Assembly (NCBI RefSeq): GCF_002090095.1
Contig: NZ_BBRJ01000002.1
Span: forward strand, 1,178,817 to 1,242,816
Length of the DNA: 64,000 nucleotides
Reading direction: 5' to 3'
Source of the DNA: Demequina sp. NBRC 110053
GTDB taxonomy: Bacteria; Actinomycetota; Actinomycetes; Actinomycetales; Demequinaceae
The position numbers and the translations under genes were made by a program. The notes under the pieces were generated by a model, which was given only the letters and a program-made list of their open reading frames with translations, was not told where the DNA came from and searched no databases. Shown in pieces: positions 49,057 to 56,516 of the stretch (within the stretch, counting starts at the first letter, position 1; every line of letters begins with the position of its first letter).

Positions 49057-49820
49057 GCCCACGCCACGCGTACTTCGACAACGGCGGCAAGCCGGTTGCG
49101 CTCGCTCACCGCGGCTTCTCGCGTGAGGGGCTCGAGAACTCGATGAAGGCGTTCCAGGCCGCGGTCGACCTGGGCTTCCGCTACCTGGAGACCGACGCGC
49201 ATGGCTCGCGCGACGGCGTGGCCGTCGCTCTCCACGATGCGACGCTCGACCGCACCACGGACGCCACGGGCGCCGTCTCCGACCATGACTGGGCGACCGT
49301 GAGGCGGGCGCGCATCGGCGGCGTGGAACCGGTGCCGAAGCTCGAGGACGTGCTGGGCACGTGGCCTGACGTCAAGGTCAACATCGACGTCAAGGAGAGC
49401 TCCGGCATCGAGCCGGTCGCCTCCGTGATCGAGAGGACCAAGGCGCACGATCGGGTGTGCGTGGGATCGTTCTCCGCGGCCAGGCGCCGAGCCACCCTCA
49501 AGCTGCTGTCGAAGCCGGTCGCGACGCCGGCAGCTGAACGGGAGGCGATCGCGTGGTGGCTCGGGACGTGGGTGGGAGCGGACCCGGAGAAGACCATCGG
49601 CGATGTCGATGCGCTGCAGATCCCCTGGCGGAACGGCCCGGTGCCGTTCATCCTTCGCCGCCACGTCGAGGCGGCGCACCGTGCCGGCCGCGAGGTGCAC
49701 ATCTGGACCGTCAACCGGCGCGACCACATGCAGCATCTGCTCGACATCGGAGTCGATGGGCTCGTCTCGGATCGCGCGGACATCCTCAAGGACGTGCTGG
49801 TCTCCCGCGGCCAGTGGTGA
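49053..49820 (+). CDS. glycerophosphodiester phosphodiesterase family protein
   Basis: A 255-residue GDPD with a TIM barrel. ALAHRGFSREGLENSMKAF has the catalytic His-Arg and metal-binding Glu-Asn, ETDAHGSRDGVAVALHDATLDRTT has Glu, Asp and the second His, and VHIWTVNRRDHMQHLLDIGVDGLVSDR closes the barrel. There is no signal peptide, so it acts in the cytoplasm on lipid head groups. It is the last gene of the hydrolase-ThuA-GDPD operon. Confidence 0.9.
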   Translation: MSPRHAYFDNGGKPVALAHRGFSREGLENSMKAFQAAVDLGFRYLETDAHGSRDGVAVALHDATLDRTTDATGAVSDHDWATVRRARIGGVEPVPKLEDVLGTWPDVKVNIDVKESSGIEPVASVIERTKAHDRVCVGSFSAARRRATLKLLSKPVATPAAEREAIAWWLGTWVGADPEKTIGDVDALQIPWRNGPVPFILRRHVEAAHRAGREVHIWTVNRRDHMQHLLDIGVDGLVSDRADILKDVLVSRGQW

Positions 49821-49824
49821 CGGT

Positions 49825-50550
49825 TCAGCGCGCCTGAGCCCGCGCCCGCTCGATCGCGACCCCGATGCCGTCGAGCACGAGCTCGAGGCCGTACGCCGCA
49901 TCGTCCTCATCTGCGGTCTCGGGCTCCGAAGACGCCATGACAGCGGCGAAGTGGGGCAGGTTGTGCGGGCCGATCAGATGGGCCACCCTCGCCATCGCGT
50001 CGCCCTCGACGGCGCGTGAACCGTCCTCCCACCGGCGCAGCAGAGTCGCGTGCCAGCGTGCCTGGGCGTCCACTGCGAGCACGGCTCCCAGGCGCTGAGA
50101 CACGGTCAGCCCTGAGCCGGCGAGCAGCCCGAGCGCGGCGTCGCCCCACGCGAGGGCCCGCGGCGTGTCCGGGGCTCCCTTGATCGGGATGTCGAGAGCC
50201 CAGGGGTGACGCCCCAGGGCCGCGACCTGCGCGTCGAACCACTGCTTGAAGCCGTCGCGCCAGCCGAGCCCGCCGAGGTCCGGCGCGTCGCCGAGCGCGC
50301 CTTCTGACATGAGCAGCACCAGGTCGTCCTTGGAGCTCACGTAGCGGTACAGCGCCATGGTGGTGACGCCGCACGCGCGCGCGACGTTTCCCATCGACAC
50401 CGCGGCGAGCCCATCGCGGTCCGCGATCGCGATCGCCTCCGACACGATGCGCTGGACGCTCAGCTCTCGCTTGGGTCCGCGGGTGGGCTCGGGGGCGACG
50501 CCCCAGGCGAGCGCGAGTCCGTGCGGAAGCTCGGGAGCGTCATCGGGCAT
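49825..50550 (-). CDS. TetR-family transcriptional regulator
   Basis: A 241-residue repressor. The helix-turn-helix is near residues 28-70 (VSEAIAIADRDGLAAVSMGNVARACGVTTMALYRYVSSKDDLVLLM), and a TetR_C-type ligand domain follows. ATG 50550 is used; upstream frame runs into the divergent ABC gene. It faces an ABC exporter operon with two palindromes between them, the layout of a drug-responsive repressor and its target. Confidence 0.9.
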   Translation of the reverse strand: MPDDAPELPHGLALAWGVAPEPTRGPKRELSVQRIVSEAIAIADRDGLAAVSMGNVARACGVTTMALYRYVSSKDDLVLLMSEGALGDAPDLGGLGWRDGFKQWFDAQVAALGRHPWALDIPIKGAPDTPRALAWGDAALGLLAGSGLTVSQRLGAVLAVDAQARWHATLLRRWEDGSRAVEGDAMARVAHLIGPHNLPHFAAVMASSEPETADEDDAAYGLELVLDGIGVAIERARAQAR

Positions 50551-50562
50551 GCGACCACTGTA

Positions 50563-50603
50563 ACTGTGTGCGCTTGACACAGTAAGTGTACGGCGCATAC
50601 GGT
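50563..50603 (+). promoter_or_regulatory. ABC exporter promoter with TetR operator 1
   Basis: ACTGTGT-N7-ACACAGT (50563-50583) is a perfect inverted repeat with outer T and A also matched. It overlaps TTGACA (50574-50579), which is followed after 18 bp by TACGGT (50598-50603). Repression by blocking the -35 box is the likely mode. Confidence 0.65.
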
Positions 50604-50608
50604 ATGCG
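50594..50608. promoter_or_regulatory. second palindrome, possible TetR operator 2
   Basis: CGCATACGGTATGCG is a perfect 15-bp palindrome with one central base. It lies on the -10 box of the exporter promoter and shares little sequence with operator 1. It may bind the same repressor or another protein. Confidence 0.5.
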
Positions 50609-50634
50609 ACATACACAGAAAGGGGCTCGCGTCC

Positions 50635-51510
50635 ATGACTGCCGCCATCCACGCCACCGGTCTCGTCAAGGCCTTCGGCGACCACACCGTGCTCGCAGGT
50701 GTCGACCTCACTGCGCGCCGCGGCCACGTCACGGCCCTGCTCGGATCGAACGGGGCGGGCAAGACCACGACGCTGAACATCCTGACCACGGCGATGCGCG
50801 CCGATGGCGGCACCGCCCTCGTCGCAGGGCACGACGTCGCGACCGACCGCCGCGAGGTCCGCCGCGCGATCGCCGTCACGGGGCAGGCCGCGACGGTTGA
50901 CGGCCTGCTCACGGCCGCCGAGAACCTCGAGCTGATCGGGCGGCTGCGCGGCTTGTCGCGCGCGGCCGCGCGCGCGAAGGCAGCCGAGCTCGTCGCTGCG
51001 AGCGGCCTCGAGGATGCGGCGCGACGTCAGGTCTCGACGTACTCGGGCGGCATGCGTCGGCGCCTCGACCTCGCGCTGTCGATGGTGACGCCCGCGCAGG
51101 TGGTGTTCCTCGACGAGCCGACGACCGGGCTCGACACCCGTGCGCGCAACGCGCTGTGGGGGCAGGTTCGCGGCCTCGCGCGCGACGGCGCGGCGGTGCT
51201 GCTCACCACCCAGTACCTCGAGGAGGCCGACGCGCTCGCTGATCAGGTGCACGTGCTTCACCAGGGACGCGTGGTGGCCACGGGGACGCCGCGACAGCTC
51301 AAGGAGCGCATCGGCGCCGCGGAGGTGGTCGTCATGACGGACGGCGGCGTCGAGCTCGCCCGTGAGGCGACGGACGGCTCCGCCGATGGCGTTCGGCGCG
51401 CCCTGGACGCTCTCGAAGCACGCGGCGCCGTTGCGGCCGGCGCACGCATCGACGTGCGTCGCCCCACTCTCGACGACGCCTTCCTCGCGCTGACCGAGGA
51501 GGCCGCATGA
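50635..51510 (+). CDS. ABC transporter ATP-binding protein (DrrA type)
   Basis: A 291-residue ATPase of the daunorubicin-exporter (DrrA) kind. Walker A is GSNGAGKTTTLN, the signature YSGGMRRRLDLA, Walker B VVFLDEPTTGLD and switch His TTQYLEEAD. AAAGGGG lies before the ATG. Its last codons overlap the permease start (ATGA). Substrate is not predictable from sequence. Confidence 0.92.
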   Translation: MTAAIHATGLVKAFGDHTVLAGVDLTARRGHVTALLGSNGAGKTTTLNILTTAMRADGGTALVAGHDVATDRREVRRAIAVTGQAATVDGLLTAAENLELIGRLRGLSRAAARAKAAELVAASGLEDAARRQVSTYSGGMRRRLDLALSMVTPAQVVFLDEPTTGLDTRARNALWGQVRGLARDGAAVLLTTQYLEEADALADQVHVLHQGRVVATGTPRQLKERIGAAEVVVMTDGGVELAREATDGSADGVRRALDALEARGAVAAGARIDVRRPTLDDAFLALTEEAA

Positions 51511-52259
51511 CCGCCACGCTCGCTCTCACCCGCCGCAGCATGCTGCACTCGGTCCGCGACGTCGAGACGCTGCTGATGTCCATCATGCTTCCGGTGGCGC
51601 TGCTGCTGATCTTCACGTACGTGTTCGGCGGGGCGCTCGCGGGAAGCACCACCGAGTATCTCGACTACGTGGTGCCCGGCATCATCGTCGTGTGCGCGGG
51701 GTTCGGTGCAGCGCAGACGGCGGTGGCCGTCGCGCGCGACATGAACGAGGGCCTCATGGATCGCTTCCGGACCATGGACATGCCGGCCAGCGCGGCGGTC
51801 ACGGGGCACGTCGTGGCATCCGTGGCCCGCAATCTCGTCGCGAGCACGCTGGTGCTGGTGGTCGCGGTAGCGCTGGGCTTCCGTCCTGCGGCGTCGCCGG
51901 CGCAGTGGGTGGCGGTCGGGGGCATCGTCGCGCTGTACGTGCTGGCGATCACCTCGCTGTTCGCGGCGATCGGAGTGGTGTCGCGGTCGGTCGAGGCCGC
52001 CAGCGGCTACGGCTTCGGGCTGCTGTTCCTGCCCTATCTGTCCAGCGCCTTCGCTCCCGTGGAGACCATGCCGGGTTGGCTGCAGGCCTTCGCCGCGCAT
52101 CAGCCGCTCACGCCGGTGAACGACGCGTTGCGCTCGCTCCTCCACGGCACGGATCCGGGCACCGACGCGCTGGTCGCGACCGTCTGGTGCGTGGGCCTCA
52201 CGGCGCTTGGCCTCGCGGCTGCGGGCTGGGCGTTCACGCGCCGCGCCCAGCGGCCCTGA
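51507..52259 (+). CDS. ABC-2 type transporter permease
   Basis: A 250-residue permease with six helices and the ABC-2 signature region (VVARDMNEGLMDRFRTMDMPASA, then FLPYLSSAFAPVETMPGWLQAFAAHQPLTPVNDALR). It pairs with the preceding ATPase as a homodimeric exporter. The start overlaps the ATPase stop by 4 bp. The operon is controlled by the divergent TetR gene. Confidence 0.92.
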   Translation: MTATLALTRRSMLHSVRDVETLLMSIMLPVALLLIFTYVFGGALAGSTTEYLDYVVPGIIVVCAGFGAAQTAVAVARDMNEGLMDRFRTMDMPASAAVTGHVVASVARNLVASTLVLVVAVALGFRPAASPAQWVAVGGIVALYVLAITSLFAAIGVVSRSVEAASGYGFGLLFLPYLSSAFAPVETMPGWLQAFAAHQPLTPVNDALRSLLHGTDPGTDALVATVWCVGLTALGLAAAGWAFTRRAQRP

Positions 52260-52348
52260 CGCCCATGTCGCCACCAAGGTTGGTCACCTGTCCGGCCCAC
52301 GGGGCCGTGCACGGGACCAACCACGGAGGGACGCGCTGGAGGCGGCTA

Positions 52349-52380
52349 CTTTTGACACGGTAAAAAGAAGTGACTACCGT
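52349..52380 (+). promoter_or_regulatory. Fur-type regulator/catalase promoter and operator
   Basis: TTGACA (52352-52357), 17 bp, then TACCGT (52375-52380), seven bases before the GTG at 52388: a consensus promoter for a leaderless mRNA. CTTTT-N9-AAAAG (52349-52353 with 52363-52367) is an inverted repeat over the -35 box and may be the regulator's own operator, as for CatR/FurA in streptomycetes. Confidence 0.68.
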
Positions 52381-52387
52381 CGGGGCC

Positions 52388-52843
52388 GTGACCGAGACCG
52401 AGATCGTGGACGCCGCGGCCATGCTGCGCGCCGCCGGCCTGCGCGTCACCGACACCCGGGTCGCCGTGGTGGAGACGCTCGCCGACATGCCGCACTCGGG
52501 CGCCGACACGATCGTCGCCAGCGTGGCGCGGCGCCTGTCCACGACCTCGCGCCAGGCGGTGTACAACGTCCTGAACGACCTCGCCGCCGCTGGACTCGCC
52601 CGCCGCATCGAGCCGGCCGGCCAGCCCGGCCTCTATGAGCTTCGTGTGGGCGACAACCACCACCACATCGTGTGCCAGCGATGCGGTGCGGTCGCCGACA
52701 TCGACTGCGTCACGGGCCACGCGCCCTGCCTGACGCCCAGCCAGACCAGTGGCTTCGACCTCCTCGAGGCGGAAGTCACCTTCTGGGGAGTCTGCTCCGA
52801 CTGCAAGGCCCTCACGGCCGATGCGGTCGTCGCCGTTCCCTGA
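52388..52843 (+). CDS. Fur-family regulator (CatR/FurA-like)
   Basis: A 151-residue Fur-family repressor. The winged helix contains [23 protein letters not shown], the metal region [17 protein letters not shown], and a second CxxC (VCSDC) completes the structural zinc site. Its position in front of catalase suggests peroxide sensing by metal-catalysed oxidation, like CatR. GTG 52388 is preferred to GTG 52370, which lies between the -35 and -10 boxes. Confidence 0.85.
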   Translation: MTETEIVDAAAMLRAAGLRVTDTRVAVVETLADMPHSGADTIVASVARRLSTTSRQAVYNVLNDLAAAGLARRIEPAGQPGLYELRVGDNHHHIVCQRCGAVADIDCVTGHAPCLTPSQTSGFDLLEAEVTFWGVCSDCKALTADAVVAVP

Positions 52844-52874
52844 TACGTCCCCTCTGTCAACCAAGGAGTTCGAA

Positions 52875-54392
52875 GTGACCGAGAAGTTCACCACCACCAA
52901 CGCCGGCGCCCCCGTCGCGTCCGACCAGCACTCGCAGACGGTCGGCAACGACGGTGTCACCGCGCTGACCGACCACTACCTGGTCGAGAAGCTCGCGCAG
53001 TTCAACCGCGAGCGCGTGCCAGAGCGCGTGGTGCACGCCAAGGGCGGCGGAGCGTTCGGCACCTTCACGGTCACCAACCCCGACATCGCGAACTACACCC
53101 GCGCCGCGCTCTTCCAGCCTGGGGTCGAGACCGAGATGCTCGCGCGCTTCAGCTCGGTCGCCGGCGAGAACGGCTCCCCCGACACGTGGCGCGACCCCCG
53201 CGGCTTCGCCCTCAAGTTCTACACCTCCGAGGGCAACTATGACCTCGTGGGCAACAACACTCCCGTGTTCTTCATCCGCGACGGCATCAAGTTCCCCGAC
53301 TTCATCCGCTCGCAGAAGCGCCTGCCGGGCACCCACCTGCGCGACAACGACATGCAGTGGGACTTCTGGACCCTCCAGCCCGAGTCCGCCCACCAGGTGA
53401 CCTGGCTCATGGGAGAGCGTGGCCTGCCGCGCTCGTGGCGCGAGATGCAGGGCTACGGCTCGCACACCTACCAGTGGATCAACGCCGCCGGCGAGCGGTT
53501 CTGGGTCAAGTACCACTTCAAGAGCCAGCAGGGCGTGCACGGCCTGTCGATCGACGAGGCTGCTCAGCTCGCGGGCTCGGACGCCGACCACCACATCCGC
53601 GATCTCTACGAGCACATCGACGCGGGCGACTTCCCGCGCTGGGACCTCAAGGTGCAGATCATGCCCTACGAGGACGCGAAGACCTACCGCTTCAACCCGT
53701 TCGACCTCACCAAGGTATGGCCGCACGGCGACTACCCGCTGATCGACGTGGGCGTCATGGAGCTCAACAAGAACCCCGAGAACTACTTCGCGCAGATCGA
53801 GCAGGCGACGTTCGCCCCGTCGAACTTCGTCCCCGGCATCGGCGCGAGCCCGGACAAGATGCTGATGGCGCGCATCTTCTCCTACGCGGACGCGCACCGC
53901 TACCGCGTGGGCACCAACCACGCCGACCTGCCCGTCAACTCGCCGCACGCTGCGAGCGAGCACGGGCACTCGTACGCGAAGGATGGCGCGATGCGCTACT
54001 CGTTCGCGTCGGCGGACACCCCGGTGTACGCCCCCAACTCGCGCGGCGGCGCACACGCCGATGCCGAGCGGGCCGGCGATGCGGGCAACTGGGAGTCCGA
54101 CGGCGAGATGGTGCGCGCGGCGGCCACGCTGCACGCCGAGGACGACGACTTCGGCCAGGCAGGCACGCTCTACCGCGAGGTGTTCGACGACCAGCAGAAG
54201 GCGCACATCCTCGAGCAGATCACCGGCCACGTGGGCGCGGTCAAGTCCGACGACATCCGCGAGCGCGCGATCCAGTACTGGACCAACGTGGACGCAGACC
54301 TGGGGGCCAGCCTGCGCGCCAACCTCGAGGCGGAGAACGCACCGGTCGAGGCAGGCGAGCCCGGCACCGGCTGGGAGCCCGCCAACGTCTGA
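52875..54392 (+). CDS. katA: heme catalase
   Basis: A 505-residue monofunctional catalase of the small-subunit type. The distal His is in [12 protein letters not shown], the distal Asn in [12 protein letters not shown], and the proximal heme Tyr in [12 protein letters not shown]. Cytoplasmic, no signal peptide. GTG start with AAGGAG 8 bp upstream, 31 bp after the Fur-type gene. The C-terminal NADPH-related part is short. Probably derepressed on peroxide stress by the upstream regulator. Confidence 0.95.
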   Translation: MTEKFTTTNAGAPVASDQHSQTVGNDGVTALTDHYLVEKLAQFNRERVPERVVHAKGGGAFGTFTVTNPDIANYTRAALFQPGVETEMLARFSSVAGENGSPDTWRDPRGFALKFYTSEGNYDLVGNNTPVFFIRDGIKFPDFIRSQKRLPGTHLRDNDMQWDFWTLQPESAHQVTWLMGERGLPRSWREMQGYGSHTYQWINAAGERFWVKYHFKSQQGVHGLSIDEAAQLAGSDADHHIRDLYEHIDAGDFPRWDLKVQIMPYEDAKTYRFNPFDLTKVWPHGDYPLIDVGVMELNKNPENYFAQIEQATFAPSNFVPGIGASPDKMLMARIFSYADAHRYRVGTNHADLPVNSPHAASEHGHSYAKDGAMRYSFASADTPVYAPNSRGGAHADAERAGDAGNWESDGEMVRAAATLHAEDDDFGQAGTLYREVFDDQQKAHILEQITGHVGAVKSDDIRERAIQYWTNVDADLGASLRANLEAENAPVEAGEPGTGWEPANV

Positions 54393-54591
54393 CGACATCT
54401 TGTCGCGATGAGGTCGCACGAGGCGCCGAGTCCTGGCACAATGTCTCCAGGACCTCGACGGCGCGTGCCGGCGAGCGACACATAAGCCACCGGCTGCCGC
54501 TCAGCGGCACCACCGGTCATCGACCATCGGCCGGGCCGCCCCACCCCCCTAGGACGGTCCGGCCGATGCATGTCCACCCCCGCCTTGTTGC

Positions 54592-54655
54592 GCGAATTGG
54601 GCCCAACTGGTGCACCTAAGCCCTTAGATGAGCGAGTTGGGCCCAACTCGCGCAC
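54592..54655. repeat. two 24-bp direct repeats, each centred on a palindrome
   Basis: GCGAATTGGGCCCAACTGGTGCAC (54592-54615) and the related 24-mer at 54632-54655 match at 21 of 24 bases and are exactly 40 bp apart. The second contains the perfect 20-bp palindrome GCGAGTTGGGCCCAACTCGC. They lie 173-236 bp before sulP. Forty base pairs is close to four helical turns, as for paired operator sites. Confidence 0.7.
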
Positions 54656-54666
54656 GTGTGGTGCGC

Positions 54667-54690
54667 GGGGCGGGGCGGGGCGGGGCGGGG
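54667..54690 (+). other. potential G-quadruplex tract
   Basis: Five runs of four G, each separated by a single C. With one-base loops this is a very strong quadruplex motif (i-motif on the other strand). It lies 12 bp after the paired palindromes and 41 bp before the sulP -10 candidate TACCCT (54731-54736). Confidence 0.7.
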
Positions 54691-54780
54691 CGCCTGCAGA
54701 TCGGCCAAGAGGGCCGATGCGCCGGTCGGCTACCCTGGACCGCGGCCGTCGACGGCCACTCACCACCTTCGCCTGACTCC

Positions 54781-54804
54781 GAGCCCGGGCAACCGCCCGG
54801 GCTC
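54781..54804 (+). promoter_or_regulatory. leader hairpin before sulP
   Basis: GAGCCCGGGC-AACC-GCCCGGGCTC, a perfect 10-bp stem with a 4-nt loop. It ends 5 bp before the in-frame ATG 54810 and 23 bp before the preferred ATG 54828. It could be a weak attenuator or shield the first ATG. Confidence 0.5.
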
Positions 54805-54827
54805 TCGCCATGCCTGCCGAGGACACC

Positions 54828-56381
54828 ATGACTGACGCACAGACAACCGATTCCGCCCACGCATCGGCCGCCCGCACTGCCACGGGAGTCCCCGACGTCA
54901 CCCACGGCGGCGAGCTGTGGCGACTGTCGTCGTGGCGGATGCCGCTCGCGCGCTATCGCACCGAGCTCATCTCGGGCCTGATGGTCGCGCTCGCCCTGAT
55001 CCCCGAGGCGATCTCCTTCTCGATCATCGCGGGCGTGGACCCGCGCGTAGGCCTGTTCGCGTCCTTCACCATGGCCGTGGCCATCGCGTTCCTGGGCGGC
55101 CGTCCGGCGATGATCTCCGCGGCCACTGCCGCCGTCGCGCTGGTCGTGGCGCCGCTCGCCCGCGAGCACGGCCTGGACTACCTGATCGCGGCCGTGATCC
55201 TCGGTGGGATCCTTCAGGTGCTGCTCGCGGTGCTGGGGATCGCGAAGCTCATGCGGTTCATCCCCCGGTCGGTGATGATCGGCTTCGTCAATGCGCTCGC
55301 GATCCTCATCTTCATGGCGCAGTTGCCGCACCTGACGGACGTGCCATGGGTGGTGTACGCCCTGGTCGCGGCCGGCCTCACGATCATCGCGTTCCTGCCG
55401 CGCCTGACCCAGGTGGTGCCGGCGCCGCTGGTCGCGATCGTGCTGCTGACTCTCGTGACCGTGACGTTCGCAGTCGCCGTCCCCGACGTCGGCGACGAGG
55501 GCGCGCTCCCCGAGGGCCTGCCCACGCTGTTCTTCCCCGACGTGCCGCTGACCATGGAGACCCTGCGCATCGTCTTCCCGTACGCGCTCGGCGTCGCGCT
55601 GGTGGGCCTGCTCGAGTCGCTCATGACCGCCAAGCTCGTCGACGACATCACGGACACACACTCGGACAAGACCCGCGAGGCGTGGGGCCAGGGCGCGGCC
55701 AACCTCATCACCGGGTTCTTCGGCGGCATGGGCGGCTGCGCGATGATCGGCCAGACCATGATCAACGTGAAGGCCGGCCGTGCGCGCACTCGCCTGTCCA
55801 CCCTGGCAGCGGGCATCTTCCTGCTGATCCTGATCCTCGCGCTCGGCGATGTGGTCGCCATGATCCCGATGGCGGCGCTCGTCGCGGTGATGATCTACGT
55901 GTCGTGGGCGACGTTCGACTGGCACTCGATCCGGCTGTCCACGCTGCGCAGGATGCCGCGCTCGGAGACCGCCGTGATGCTGACGACCGTCGCCGTCGTG
56001 GTCGCGACCCACAACCTCGCGTACGGCGTGGTCGCCGGCGTGCTGCTCGCGTCGGTGCTGTTCGCGCGTCGCGTGGCGCACCTCGCGACCGTGACGGGCG
56101 CCGAGCCCGTCGACGGCGAGCGCCGCTACCAGGTGTCGGGCGAGCTGTTCTTCGCCTCGTCGAACGACCTGTACTCACAGTTCGACTATGCCGGCGACCC
56201 CGAGCGTGTGGTGATCGACATGAGCGGCTCGCACGTGTGGGACGCCTCGACGGTCGCGGCTCTCGACTCCGTGGTCTTCAAGTACGCCCAGCACGGCAAG
56301 GAGGCCCGGATCGAGGGTCTCAACGAGGCGTCCGAGCAGTTCCATGGACGGATGTCGGGCCACCTGGGCGCGGGTCACTGA
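54828..56381 (+). CDS. SulP-family anion transporter with STAS domain
   Basis: A 517-residue SulP transporter with 12-14 helices from about residue 35 ([34 protein letters not shown]) and a C-terminal STAS domain ([26 protein letters not shown]). The protein substrate group includes sulfate, bicarbonate and dicarboxylates. ATG 54828 has GAGGACACC in front; ATG 54810, six codons earlier, lies just behind a hairpin. The gene stands alone with an unusually rich 430-bp upstream region. Confidence 0.88.
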   Translation: MTDAQTTDSAHASAARTATGVPDVTHGGELWRLSSWRMPLARYRTELISGLMVALALIPEAISFSIIAGVDPRVGLFASFTMAVAIAFLGGRPAMISAATAAVALVVAPLAREHGLDYLIAAVILGGILQVLLAVLGIAKLMRFIPRSVMIGFVNALAILIFMAQLPHLTDVPWVVYALVAAGLTIIAFLPRLTQVVPAPLVAIVLLTLVTVTFAVAVPDVGDEGALPEGLPTLFFPDVPLTMETLRIVFPYALGVALVGLLESLMTAKLVDDITDTHSDKTREAWGQGAANLITGFFGGMGGCAMIGQTMINVKAGRARTRLSTLAAGIFLLILILALGDVVAMIPMAALVAVMIYVSWATFDWHSIRLSTLRRMPRSETAVMLTTVAVVVATHNLAYGVVAGVLLASVLFARRVAHLATVTGAEPVDGERRYQVSGELFFASSNDLYSQFDYAGDPERVVIDMSGSHVWDASTVAALDSVVFKYAQHGKEARIEGLNEASEQFHGRMSGHLGAGH

Positions 56382-56516
56382 ACTTCGCCGTGGCGGTCGA
56401 TTCTCGTCGCTCAACGCCCCCAGACCAGCGAAATGGATCCCTTTCGGTGGTTGAAGGGCCTGGGGCAGCGACGATGAACCGCCAGGAGCGCCGATGGGCG
56501 TGCTGGGTGCTATGCG

